From: Motacilla alba alba
Lineage: Eukaryota > Chordata > Aves > Passeriformes > Motacillidae
Length of the DNA stretch: 64,000 nt
Assembly (NCBI RefSeq): GCF_015832195.1
Contig: NC_052026.1
Location: forward strand, 12,449,619 to 12,513,618
Direction: 5' to 3'
Each line of letters opens with the position of its first letter. Position 1 is the first letter of the stretch. A program made the position numbers and the translations under genes. The notes below the pieces were generated by a model. That model had not been told where the DNA came from. It searched no databases and was given only the letters and a program-made list of their open reading frames with translations. This document shows, piece after piece, positions 10,701 through 23,349 of this stretch.

Positions 10701-13700
10701 AGATACAGACCAGAATAGGTACCAACCTGATTTTGCCCTTTATGGGCCACAAACAGTACCATGAATACAGTGGAAATACTGCAGTGACTTCAGTACCAGT
10801 GTTCTCTCAGGCTGTTTCAGCAGCTCTGGATTAATGGAATTTTCTTGTCCAAAGAGCCATTTTCAGCCAATGCCATTTCATTTTAAAACATCTTTTTTTT
10901 TCTCTGCAGGATTTGATCGACTGGAGAATCTTGAAGAATATACTGGACTGAAGTGTTTGTGGCTGCAGTGCAATGGCTTAAGAAAAATTGAGAATTTGGA
11001 GGCTCAGACAGAGTTGCGTTGCCTCTACCTGCAACTCAATTTAATTGAGAAAATTGAAAACCTTGAACCCTTACAAAAGCTGGATTCCCTCAATATCAGC
11101 AACAACTATATTAGGACCATTGAGAATCTCTGTAAGAACTGTTGCTGCAACAGGTTTTAGCCTCTCGCAAGCCTGTATTTCCTAAGCTCTAAGCTTTTGT
11201 TAGTGGCATTAGCTTCAAAGGATTTTTTAATTTGTGTTAGAATTTTGCACAATATCCATAGCAAAGCCCACAGGGCTTCTGTGGAGGAATTAAACCTATG
11301 TTGAGAAACAGAAAATACTATTACTACAGAAAAACTACTTTCACATGGATACCTAGGATAATTAAGTAGTTTCTCCTCACTTCTTAATATCATCTCAGTA
11401 CTTATCTGTGTTGCAGACAGGCTGACAATCCAGTTTTCACCATTTACTTTACAGTTAAGATGTGCTTTGGCAGTTGCAGACACAATTACCAAATCTTTTA
11501 TATCTGCTAAAAGATTGATTCTGTCTTCAGCAGATAATAAAAAACTATTTCTGTACATTACTACTTGCATACATTTGAGAATTTTGAAACACAAGCTCTT
11601 GCTTTTGTGTAACTGATCAGTTTGAAATGTGAATTAAAAAAAACTACCATCCTAAAACCAAGCACCTATTTTTTTCCTGGGGTGAAGAAAGCAGCTTGGG
11701 AGGCCTAGCCAAAAATATATATATAGCAGAATAGCAAATATAGGAAAAAGCTCCAAATTCAATATAAACTATTGGTTTGACACTGCAGTTTTTTTACTTG
11801 CTCATAAAACCCTTTGTGAAGTGACAACTCTTACCTCTCCTTTCATTGTACTGTTCTTGTCTGGCAGCTTGTCTCAAAGTCCTGCAGACTCTGCAGATCG
11901 CTCACAATAAGTTACGGACAGTGGAAGACATCCAGCACTTGCAGGAATGCCCAAGTATTTCTGTTCTTGATCTTTCCCACAACAATCTAAGTGATCCAAG
12001 TATTGTAGCTATTCTGGAGACCATGCCCAATCTGGTAAGCCAGAAGTAGCTGAGGGTTTGTGTTTGTGTGTGGGTGAACCCCATCAAGTGGCTTTGTTGG
12101 GTAGTTCAGTGCACAGTAGGTATCAGTCTAAAAGAAACATTTTTAAACATTATTTTGTTTCTGGTAGATCACCTGTAACACCTTGGATGTTTTATTCATG
12201 TCTTGCTTTTGAAATGACAGAGGAAGTGCATATCCAGGCTGGGGTTTTTGCTACTCAAGCTTAAAAATTGTTTCCCTTGTTTCTTTAGCACGTGCTGAAT
12301 TTGATGGGAAATGAGGTGATAAGGAAAATTGCTAACTATAGAAAAACACTCACTGTTCGACTAAAACAGCTGACATATCTGGATGACAGACCAGTTTTCC
12401 CAAAGGATAGGTAAGAAACACAGCCATCTTCTTTACACAGCTATAAGAATCAAGTGCTAACAGTCACTCATCCATTTTTTGTCAATACTGTCATGGAAGG
12501 AAGATTGACCAGTATAATTTATTGAAGGTGGATGACTTTGAGGAGAAGAGTATTGTACTACAGAGTTCTACATCTAACATAGAAAAAAAGCAGTGTATTT
12601 TTTCACAAAATAATTCTTGAACAGAATTGTCTCACACCATGTCTGTAGACCAGAGGCAGATCCTGATTTCAACAGAAAACCGAGCAGGTGTCTGGAACAG
12701 CTGAGCCAAGATCACACCAATCTCTGGTGATGTAATCAGCAATCAGCAATGGATATCTCTGTTTCTTTTGTGAGATAAATGTACATCCCTGTTGCATAAG
12801 GGATTGTCACTGCTATCTGCTTTTTTCTCTTGCAGCTATTTTGTGCCGTTGCAAACTCTTTGAACTTCTCTCTCATTGCAAAGGTGGGCTTTTATAGCTG
12901 TATTACAGTGAGCTTTTGTGTTTTCATTAGAGCCTGTGCAGAAGCCTGGGCTGTTGGAGGGCTTGAAGCTGAGAAAGCAGAAAGGGAAAAATGGGAAACC
13001 AGAGAGAGAAAAAAAATCCAAGATAGCATTGATGCATTAGCAACAATTAGGCAAAGAGCACAGGAAAAGAGGAGACAAAAGTGCATGGAAGGAGTTGCAA
13101 CAGATACTCAAGAAGGTTTGTGCTTACTCTTTTGGAAGATGTCTGTGACCACTTCAGTTTGAATGTGCAGAGGAGTCTTTATCTGATACATCTTTGGATT
13201 GACTAACAACTAAAAACTTTTTTTCAAGTAAGTGGATTGCAAAAGGAGAGGGTAACCAGCACTTGTTGCTGATCCATCAAAATCCTCAAGGATGTATTTA
13301 AATATTTAAAAGGCTCACTTGTGAGCCTTTTCAAAGTATTAGAAATACCAAACATTTATTATTTAAGCATTTTCTCTAGGTGATTTTTTTTCTGGGGAAC
13401 TTCTGTTTGCTGGGGAGTTGAGATGGGAAAACAGCATTGCTGCAGTCTTGGGAGGACTACTCATCCATGGATAGCTTCTCAAAGTAGGAGGAGCTTTTCA
13501 TGCATATTCTAGGCCATTACAGTAGTGTTTGGAAATTTAAAATGAGCAGTGGTAAATTAGCTCAGCAATTTTTATGAAATTATTTCTTCTGTAGGAGCAC
13601 CTGCAAATTCAAAAGATGATGATGGAAATTCTAATACATCAGAAGCTTCAAATAGATCAGAAGAAGAAGCTCAAGAAAAGACTGAGAAATTTAAAAATAA

Positions 13701-14692
13701 GGGTTTTGATGCTTGTGATGAAGTGACAACACTTCTACCAAATAGAGAAGATAGCAGAGATTTCACATCTGGAAATATGCCTGATGAAGTTCAAGAGGAT
13801 GCACAGGAACCAGACTCTTACCAATGTGCAAATTTCAACCAGTTGGCAGATGGTAATGTACACAGTGAAGAGCCAAACCAAACTGAGCATGCAGAGATGA
13901 TGAGCCAGCCTCTCTTAATGGAGCACTGCCTCTGCTGTGGCTCAAGCCAACTAATTCATACATAAAAACATTCCATTAGATTTCCACAGTGACTAGGTGA
14001 AATCAAGCAATACTGGGTAAAATATTCTTTAAATACTATAAACAGTAAATTTCTAAAGGCTTAACCTGCAACTTCTACAACTTAAAAGTGGAACTCCAAT
14101 TCCCAAACATGCCAGGTTTACTGAAAGGCCAGGAGTGTTTACAGACTTCCCTTGCTCCCACATAAACTGGGTAGTCTGTCTGCCAAGAGAAGCTGGTCAT
14201 CACTCTAGAGATGGTTTTGTACCTTCACACATGAAGAAAAGCTTTTATAGATTTGTGGAACACATTATTGCAAAATGCAAATATTAATTTCTACAAAGAG
14301 AGACCCAGAATAAAATAGAAGAACAATTGAGCTGTGAATTCGGCAGTGGTAGTCAGTGCCCAGCAGTCTGGTTCTGCAGTGCTTGCAATGTTGACATTTT
14401 TTATTCAGTTAGTTCTCTGCAACTGACTGTTGATTATTCTGCAGATCTACCAGGACAGGAGGCAGCAACTGACCAGGCCATGCTTCCTGAGAGGGAGGAG
14501 GAATATGCTGAAATTGAACAGTTCAAACTGGAGACACTGGCAGCACTTTCTCTTGACGTATGTATTGGATTCAGACTTTGAGAAATTCACATGTGTGTAT
14601 TGTCTTCTCCAAGTTAATTCTTGTAACATTCTGGCTAATAAAACTGTATGGGCAGGTTTTTAAGAAAGATCTACTGTTAGGAAAAATAAAAA

Positions 14693-14729
<37 letters not shown>

Positions 14730-14749
14730 AATAAAGAAAGAAAGAAATA

Positions 14750-14801
<52 letters not shown>

Positions 14802-17800
14802 CCAAAAAAAAAAAAAAATAAAGCTACAGGGGTATTCTCTCCAGTGGAGCATTTATGAAGAATGCTTCCAAAGTTTATTTTGTCCTTAAATTGTTTATCC
14901 TATAAATCCTTTTGTCCTGTAGATCACCTAAAGTTGACCTTCTATCTTCGTGATTTCTCTGGAGAAGCTAATGAGGGCTCTCATTTAAAAACAAAAATTA
15001 CAGTGAAAAGAATCTAGTAGACACATTTGTCCTCTTAATCAAAACTCAAATGAAATATGCATTTGAAAATGTGAACTATTTCAGAAAAACCATAGGGATG
15101 AAATAGCAGCCCCATCATTGTAAATGTTACCCAGCAGTATTAGATACTATAAATTAATTCTCAAAATAGAACTCTGATGTCTGTTTCCAGGAAGAGCAAA
15201 ATGTACATTATTCAGTTATATAATAAGTTATTTACATTTGTAGTATGGTCTTCTATTATCTAAAATGTCTACCTGATGCAACATTTAAATATGTTTACCT
15301 CATTTAGCCATGAGGAGGACATAGATACCACTGAAAAATACAACCTCACTTCAAAGGAGAATTGTTCAACATGTCCTAATTAGGACACTGCTGATAAACT
15401 GACAGTGTCAGACTGATATAATGATGATATAATTAGCAATAAAAGCTTCTGAGCTTCTGACTTCCCAGAGCACTTAATACCCTCTGTGATACCCTATACT
15501 GCCATTGTTAACTACTGGCAGAGAAGCTCCTATCTCTGCCATGCTCTTTACTTCCCAGGCAATAACTCCATGTTATTGAAGGGCTCAGCCCACTAGAGGG
15601 TTTGCTGCTGCCTCCTTGTGTTTGGCTGGTTTTAATCATAGGTTTAAAAAAGGCAGTGGAGAGAATGGGCAGCAATTAAAGTATGCACAATATTATTATT
15701 ATTATTATTATTAAAAGCAGATCTTACAGTGTCTGCGGGAAATATGTAGTGACACTGTAGGTACCCACAATGTGAAGATCTCCTTGATTCAGTGTTTGTT
15801 TTTCCCTTGATGCTCTGTGGCACCACAGGAAGATCCTGTGCACAAACTTCAAGGCAGTATAAAAGTAACTCTTAAGCACACATCTGTGGGGTTTTAGAGA
15901 TATAAAAAGTGGGACTTTTATAAGTGTTAATTCTACAGAAGGAAAACCAAACTCAAATCACTCACTAATGCACATTTCAGTGTTCTATGCTACTTGTTCT
16001 CCAGCAACATTTAGTAATAGAAAGAGCTTCTCCCAACAGCCTCCAGTACTTACCCCACTGCAGATATTCCAAAGAACCTTAGTGCTGACATAGCAGGGAA
16101 TGGCTGGGAAGATGCCAATGGTGAGAGGCTCTGGAGCAGCACCACTGTCCTTATTCATATCCTGAGACTCTAGATGGTCTCAGGAGGAATATAAGGGAGA
16201 AAAGTGGAGGAGGATTTGCACTGGGTGGTTATGACACCCCTGCGTCAAGCAGAAACAAGCTCCTGTTGCTGCACATGCCTTAGCAGTGTGGGAATCACAT
16301 TACCACATACCTAGACTGGGTTAACTTGTAGTTGATCTGCAAATGCACCTGATGACTGAAACAAGACTAAGAGCTATTTCATCTCCCTATTGACATCAAG
16401 CTCCACATTAGTCTCAGGTCTTAATTTGTACATTTTTAATGCAATTTTTATAAAACTCTGTGACTTCAGGACATGATGCACTAGCTGCAACCATATCAGG
16501 AAGGAGAAATTTCCTTTCTTGATTTTAATTGTGTAATAATCTTCACCACACAAGACAGTAGTGCTCCTGATGCTACCATCCTAAGCAGCCTGATATAAAG
16601 TCATTAGGTGCTAAAAATATCTAAAAACAAATGGAAATGCTTATCCCATATTGACCTACAGTAAAAAAAAATTGCAAAAATATTTGTTTCTACCTGTGAT
16701 TTTGCATTCCCACCTTCTGTGTTTCCTTTCGTGGCAGCAAATGATAGTTGTCTGAGATAATATTTTCTAGTGGAAAGCTGGAATTATTGGACCTGTCTGA
16801 GGAAAAACAGTTCTCAGCAAGTTTGCAGTTCTGTGTCTTAATTATGAGGCATTCACAGTAAAACATTGGTTTATTAGATGTATGTAGATTAACAGAGTTT
16901 ACTTGATATGTAGTTTCAGGAAGACTGCAGGTCTGGATTTGGCACTTACCTAGAGATGGGTTGCAATTGGGATTAAGTCTATTGAATAGACAGGAAACAG
17001 CTAAGAGAATAAACCATGTTTACTTTTAAAATCCTGGTAATGCCTTACTCTTTATCCTGTTTTCTTTTGTAATCACACAGCATAGTAGCAAACAGCATTC
17101 AGTCTGACATTAGAGCTATTGCTTTCCCATTTGCTATTTCTGGAGACAGATGAATTTTCCCTTTCCCACATGTGCTTAACAGCAAACTGTGCCTGTGAGG
17201 GGATGGCAGGGGGGTCCTGCTGGCTGTGGCCTCACACCCTGATGAGCACTGCTTTGGAGGAATTGTCCAATGAGCCAGAGATGTCATTTTCCATGGGTTA
17301 CAGTAGCTCTCCCACTGATTATTGATCTGTGATTGTTTTCAGGAACTGCCTGATTTAGAAGATGTAGTTGTAAATGAGTTTCCCCCAGAAGATGAAATCT
17401 TTGTTCAAAAGGTAACATTTTCATTAATTCCAGTAATGAAACTTCCCTTAACACATTTACAAAGGTTTTGCCAAATGAGGATAATCCAAGTTGTGAAATG
17501 CTGGTTTGGGAGATGCAATCACTTATGAATTTCCAAACTAAAATGGATGGTTTCAGCAGTCCGTATCTATATGTAAATCTTCCTTTGTTTAAATCTGACT
17601 TTTTTATATTCTTCTCTAGCAAAATAGAATAAAAACTTATGATCAGTAATGCAACAGTTATATAAGTTTAATTTCTTAATAGGATGTCATGTTATACTAA
17701 AGATTATACTGTACCAGTATCAATATGGTGCAAATTGCCTGTTGCTGAGTAAAATCTGGCTTTTCAACTGAAATCACAGAGAAATTGAAACTCCTCCTCT

Positions 17801-19229
17801 CTGCTGCAGGCCAGTCCTTGTCTGCCTTAGAGTTTTGCTTTGCTCAAACTAATCTTTTAGGCACAAGCCTAGAAAGAAGAGAAAAAAGAAGACAACAAAG
17901 TTTAAAAGCACAGTTTTGATTTTCATGCCAATCACAGAATCGTACTGGCCTTGCTGGAGACAGAGGCTGGTACAGTACATGCTCTTACAAGTCTTTCCAA
18001 GATAATGCCAACTGTTCCTACAGTCAGCATAAAGCATGGAATTGATTTCCCCTTTTGATCACACACTCATAACAAGGTTGTAAAATGTCTTGGCTAACAA
18101 AGCTTCTAATTAAAAGGAAAGAGGATTAGGGAAGGAGGATGTGTTAGCAGCTGTCCTGCTCCAAAGGCTGCTCAGTTCTCCACTGAAGCAGATGAAGATG
18201 TTGGTCAGGTTCCTCTGTTTGGAGTAAAATATTAGAACAGAGCCCACACACTGCTCTTTTTGTGAACTGTTAATTAGTTTATGGTCAGTTCATTGGTGAT
18301 GCCTGAGAAATTTTCTTAGATTGCTAATCTAAGATTCATTCACAAAGCAGCAGAGCTATGGGTGAAGCATATTTTCTATATATTCTATGAAAACAGCACA
18401 TTAAAGCTGATAACTGTTACATGGATCCAAGAGATATGTACCCATCCTTTGACTTTTACATCTAAGAATAATTTTTCCATTACATTTCTACTTTTACAGC
18501 AGGACTATCACCCAAAGATTGAAATAATTTCTGAAGTGACAAATGACAGCAATTCTGCATTAGAGGAAAACAATAAAAGCATGCTTGAGAATTCAGTAGA
18601 AGAAGTTCCAACAGCAATTTTTTCAAATGTATGTCAGAACCATAAAGAGCATGAAAAGGAGCGCTTAGGACCCCTTCTCAAAAGCTTATTTACAGAGCCT
18701 GATAACTCAGAAGGATGCATGGAGATCAAAGATAAAGAGGCAGCCCCTTTGAAACCCTTGATACAAGAGGTAATCACTGAGCCCAAGGATCATCTGCTGC
18801 TGTCACCAGTCTGTCATCAACCAGATGACCCAAGCTCGTGGGAAGAGGATGGTAAGTTTACAGTGACATTATTAATCCCAGAAAAAACAGGATTTGGCAC
18901 AGACACTAAGGATCTGTTCTGCTCCTGTTGAAGGTTGTTAGTTACAATCACCTCTTTTATTTACGTGGGAATCCTAATAAATTAGGAATTAAAATGTTTT
19001 CTTTTTTTACAGTGAATTTCTTACTGATTTTCATTTAAATGGTTTTTAAAAATTGGGCTCTATAGTTATTTTTTCAGTATTAAAGACCATAAGTGAGTTT
19101 CATTTGCCCTTTGCTCTTGTGCTTTTAACAGGGAATGGCAGTGATAGAGAAGCACAGGGCCTGGCTGAGGGGGAAGGATGTCCTCATAAAGCACAAGGTG
19201 ACAGGGACGATGAGAGTGGATTGGATTAA
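7751..19229 (+). CDS. DNAAF1: DNAAF1 (LRRC50), dynein axonemal assembly factor 1 (650 aa)
   Basis: Coding exons: 7751-7889, 9025-9160, 9977-10068, 10910-11131, 11868-12034, 12289-12410, 12931-13115, 13595-13852, 14445-14557, 17343-17411, 18500-18851, 19132-19229. All have GT-AG borders and the phases close on TAA (650 aa; human 725). Residues about 92-122 carry the conserved RMTK...[10 protein letters not shown] lead-in, followed by SDS22-type leucine-rich repeats (about 123-250; [43 protein letters not shown]) and the LRR cap [18 protein letters not shown] (about 280-300). A charged Glu/Lys/Arg helix follows (about 300-350). The acidic C-terminal half is poorly conserved and shorter than in human, but LPDLED and PLIQE match. 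The protein acts in cytoplasm on preassembly of outer and inner dynein arms; human loss causes primary ciliary dyskinesia. The weakest calls are the exon 8 donor (13852) and last exon. Confidence 0.95.
14689..14800 (+). repeat. (AAAG)n microsatellite in DNAAF1 intron 9
   Basis: A tract of about 110 bases of AAAG units has two AAAT interruptions, then an A-rich tail to about 14820. It begins about 130 bases after the exon 9 donor. It is pure purine on the plus strand. The open frames across it (Lys/Glu/Arg repeats, or Phe/Leu/Ser on the other strand) are artefacts of the repeat. Confidence 0.95.
15691..15713 (+). repeat. (ATT)n microsatellite in DNAAF1 intron 9
   Basis: About seven uninterrupted ATT units are present. 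The rest of this 2.8-kb intron (14558-17342) shows no recognisable exon. Confidence 0.9.
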
Positions 19230-19541
19230 TTACTTTGAAAAACCAGACAAAATCTGGAGCACAGTGTGGAAATATTCCCAAAGTATGGAGGCTGGCAATG
19301 CGACCATTTGTTAAAACTGATGTAACACTGTGATACCAAAACTCACTGCCCTTGGCTCCAAGCTCCTCTGGGCAGCTGCCTGGTCACTACTTTGAAAACT
19401 ACTGTTTTGAGGTTGAATTCCAGTCTTGTGTTATTTGTGCCTTTGCATCCTTCTAGAAATGCCTTAGTTACATGTTTATATATCAGAGTTTCATTACAGA
19501 TGTAGTTTGAAGCATAATTCAGTGTGTCTGTCATTTGACTA

Positions 19542-19547
19542 AATAAA
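19542..19547 (+). other. DNAAF1: DNAAF1 polyadenylation signal
   Basis: AATAAA lies 313 bases after the DNAAF1 stop codon in AT-rich sequence. It is the first canonical signal downstream. Further AATAAA copies near 19903 and 19946 could serve longer transcripts. Confidence 0.6.
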
Positions 19548-22500
19548 AATTCTATTTGTAACCACGTAGATTTTCACTTGGTGTTTTATATTTTAAGCCC
19601 ATACCAGTGTACATCATAGCAGATGGACTCCAGTAGCAAATGGAGATTGCTTCTTGATGGGACATTTTACTGATATAACACTCCTTGACATTATGATTGT
19701 TTATGCCTAAAAAGATAGAGAAATAGCATCCATGCTCAGAAAATCTGGTTTTACCTTTTAGGACATCTGTAATGAAACATACACTTTTATCTGCTGCTTT
19801 TATTGTTTTTCATTGAGGTGTGTCTCAGGATTTGTATTTTGAGTATTGCCAAGTTTAGATGAATGTCTTTTTTCATATTTCTATACAGTTGTGATAATTT
19901 GTAATAAATAGAATTTAACAGTTTTGTTAGGTGTGCACATTTAAAGAAATAAAGTATTACTGTGGACTTGTTGAAAAGATGTATTTCCTATTACCTGGGC
20001 TTAGGTGCCATCTGGTGGCAAGAGAACCAGACCTCGCAGTAACAAAAAATTGTGAAAGCCCTCAGAGAGGACAACACAATTGCTTTAAATTTTATCCATT
20101 ATTCCCCTACACGAGTTAAAATATGCTGGCAAAAGCCTTGGCCTCCAGGGCAGGGTGGGGGTAAGCCAAGGACCCGGGGAGCACAGGGTTATCTGAAAGC
20201 ACTGGAGCTGGAATCTGCTCTTCAGAAAACTGCAAATGCTGCCACCAACCTGTATGAGCTCCATCGTAAAAATGGAGCTGCTTTCTTTTCTGACAGAAAG
20301 CTGGATAAGGACTATTTTTAGGACTTTGGGTTTTGCAGTTTCCATGCTGTGTTTTGGTGCCTGTCCTGATATCCACTTACTACACTAAAAACAAGTAAGC
20401 AGAAAGGATCACATTATGTTTGCAAACAAAAGGTTTAAAAAATAATTCCAAGAGTGAAGTTCGAGCTCTGTTATCACTGAAAGCAAGGAAAATAGGGCAA
20501 ATGAGGAGAGAAAAAAAACAGCAAATAGTTTCAAGAACTGTAGATTCTTCTACTGTGATCTTGATTTTACTAGCTATACCCACCCTGAGTGGCATTTTAG
20601 TTTGAAGAATTCAGCTGATGAATTCAGTTTGAAGAATTACAAGCTGTGTTTACTTGGCCACATTTTCCATGGCGGGTCTCCCCAGCCCCTGTGTATTCAC
20701 ACAGTGACCACAACCCACCCATGGGCCCTCACAAGGGAACCTGAATGCTCAGAAGCAATCTTCACTTGTCACTGAGGACTTGGGAAGGAGAAAGGGAGTA
20801 AGGGACAGACAAAAGGAGTGAGAAATGCCAAAGCAGGACTAAATGAGAAAAAGGAAACATGTTTAATTAGTGTCTTCTGTAAAACTTTACAAATATACAG
20901 CATAGTGCAAAAACGCAGTCTCAGCACATCACCTTCAAGTAAAATTAACAATGTAAAAAGCTGAGGAACACAAGCTTCCCTCTGCACAGGAATGGCTCCC
21001 GAGTACTCTTCCTGGAGGTTCCTCTCTCACCATCAAGCTCCAATCTCATGTTTTTATAGTAGAGCAAAAAGCCTAAAGAAAACCCCTGGAATTCTCCTGA
21101 GAGGCTGCTCCCCACGAGCACAGGCTGGAGCCTGCCCTGTAGGACACAGCCTGAGACAGAGCCAGGGCCCAGCTGCACCTGGCTGCGCCCACAGGCAGCT
21201 CTCCCCAGGGGCTCATTTCTCAACCCCAGCCAGACAATCCAGTCAGACACGAGCTATGCCCAGCCTCAAGCATGTGACAGGCTCCATAGAAGTACAGGAA
21301 AACTACTCAGGAGCTTGAAGTTAAGCATGTGCTTAAATGCCTTCTTGCATCAATACATTCAGTGTTAACATGACAGCAGCCTGGAGTGTGGAAGCTCAGA
21401 GAAGGGTGTAAATCTTGAGCACACACTGTTGGTGTCAGGAGACACCAGGCAGTTTTCAATTACCTATGAGAAAAGAAATAAACAGAGTGCAACTCGACGA
21501 CTTTCCATGGTGGAAAGGGCAAAATAGGGTGGAAATGGGCCGATCTAGGTGAAATTTCTAAGCACAAATCTGTCAAAAAGAAAAACCTTGTCCAGGATAC
21601 ACTCAAGCACATCATCTAAATACCAGGCCAGTGGGGGCTGCTGGAATTTTCCCTTAGTCCTGAACATGAAAACGGTGGCCGGGATTAATTCAGGAGCTCT
21701 CACAACCTCGCTCCTGCACAGACCACACCGCCAAGGCAGTGACAGAGCTCCCAGCACAGGAATCAGCTGGGCAAAAATGTGCTCAAAAGTGAATGTTTCT
21801 GAACTAACACATTTGTTCACATAGTGATAAATGGATGGAGGAAAGGGCTGTGACAGGAAGGTCCATTTTAAAAATGCTCATCTTATGGAGAAGCTTTTGA
21901 GCCTGCACTCATCTGAGTGGTTAGCTACACTTTGGGGTGGATGCTGCTTGACCACAGTGCTCAGAAATGTGGTTCATAACCAAGAATGGTCATGGCAATG
22001 AAGGCAGGCAAAGCAGTTCTTCAAATGATACTGGCACAGCTTAAACCTCCCTGTCTAAGCCCTTTGGAGGCCTGAGTTAATTGAATTTCCTGGGTCTGTC
22101 CTACTGCATTTGGGTAACCTTCCTAAGGAAAAGCAACTCAGGTAGAAGATACTGAGATAAATAATACGTTCTCATTAGAACTACAGCATAAAAAACAAAG
22201 CTCTGCTTTGTTGAGAAATTCAGTTGTCAGAAACCACATGGATGGGGAAGGTTAGTTCAGCCTTTGAGGCTGGTCTCAGATGCACAAAGGACAGAAGAAA
22301 AGTTTGTGGGACATGGTGGACTAACCATTCTGCCTCTCTCCTACACTGAGCAGCTGAGAGTCCATCTAAAAAAGGGGATCCAATAAATTAAACTGTTTAA
22401 TCAGATCTTACACATCAATAAACCAACAGGCACGTCTTCAGGGGAAATAGAACGGGTCAAAGCCAAGGGAAAAAACCCATTGGACTGGACATGAAATACT

Positions 22501-23054
22501 TAGCCAGCACCAAAACCCAGAGTGTGCTCCCTCAGCCCTCTCTGCACGTGGAAAACTGTGTGTGCAGAAAAGTCTATCCCTTTTCTATTTTTTTAAGTAT
22601 GGAGTGCCCTGCCTATATGTAAAAGAAAATAAATATGGGGCAAAACAAATCCCAAATAACAAAACTCTCAACTCAGCAGGGGATGTTTTGCAGCCTGTGA
22701 TGGTCTGTAGCTCCCCTAAGAGCCAGAGGCACATTCTTGGTGGAGTCACTCAGGAAACAAGCTTCTGCACACCCCAAGAGATCTTTTTCCTACTCACCCT
22801 AGGAGGAACAAGTGCATCCCATCAAACCCAGAGCATCCCATCAAACGCAGAAAATGATTAAAAAATCTTTTTAGAGCATTGGACTGGCACGTAGAACTAT
22901 TTTCCTATTCAATAACCAGCATCAACAAGGGTCAGGCATCTTAGCTAATCTGTGCTGCCCCAGTAAAATCCAACAGTTTGCCATTGCAGGCTCTAGTCAG
23001 GATCACTATTTTATGAAGTCCCAGATGGACTTTAAAGCTACTCTCCACTTAAAT
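19548..23054. other. intergenic region between convergent DNAAF1 and HSF4
   Basis: No exon with family support was found on either strand. It contains a CTCF-like site (20006-20018) and moderately long open frames without recognisable domains (about 20052-20321 +, 21545-21820 -). In human, DNAAF1 is followed by TAF1C; no TAF1C sequence was recognised. Part of the right side could be an extended HSF4 3' UTR. Confidence 0.6.
20006..20018 (-). promoter_or_regulatory. CTCF-like motif
   Basis: Read on the minus strand this is CCACCAGATGGCA, close to the CTCF core CCACNAGRKGGCR. It lies between the 3' ends of DNAAF1 and HSF4. Motif only; occupancy is unknown. Confidence 0.4.
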
Positions 23055-23060
23055 TTTATT
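23055..23060 (-). other. HSF4: HSF4 polyadenylation signal
   Basis: AATAAA on the minus strand lies about 290 bases after the HSF4 stop codon, the first canonical signal in the transcript direction. Confidence 0.55.
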
Positions 23061-23349
23061 ACGAGATTTGAAATTTCTAAAGCATTTTCAAGGAAAAAAA
23101 AAATCCTGGCAAGTTCTCATTCCCCCTCGGAGCAAGCACCAGAAGTAGTATTTTGTTTTAAAAAACACTGAAATCCAGGTGCAGGGAGGGTAATGCAACA
23201 GCTACTGACCATTTCCACCTACTCAAAAGAAAAAAAAAGGCACAAAAAGAAACTCTCTTGTGGGTTTCTGAGTCAGTTTTGTTTCTTTACATTCAAACCT
23301 GTGGATGCTTGGATGGGTGGAAGGGAGGTTTTGTTTCTTGGGAGCTAAA

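Noticed and set aside
11157..11594. 145-codon minus-strand frame in DNAAF1 intron 4
   Set aside because: No splice context, domain or start region; it lies antisense within an intron and looks like chance.
20052..20321. 89-codon plus-strand frame after DNAAF1, considered as an extra DNAAF1 exon
   Set aside because: DNAAF1 already ends in phase with a stop at 19229 followed by a poly(A) signal, and no acceptor leads into this frame in the right phase.
21545..21824. 91-codon frames on both strands, the minus one looking protein-like (WYLDDVLECILDKVFLF)
   Set aside because: No family was recognised and the nearby acceptor- and donor-like sites do not give a consistent gene model. It could be chance or distal HSF4 3' UTR.
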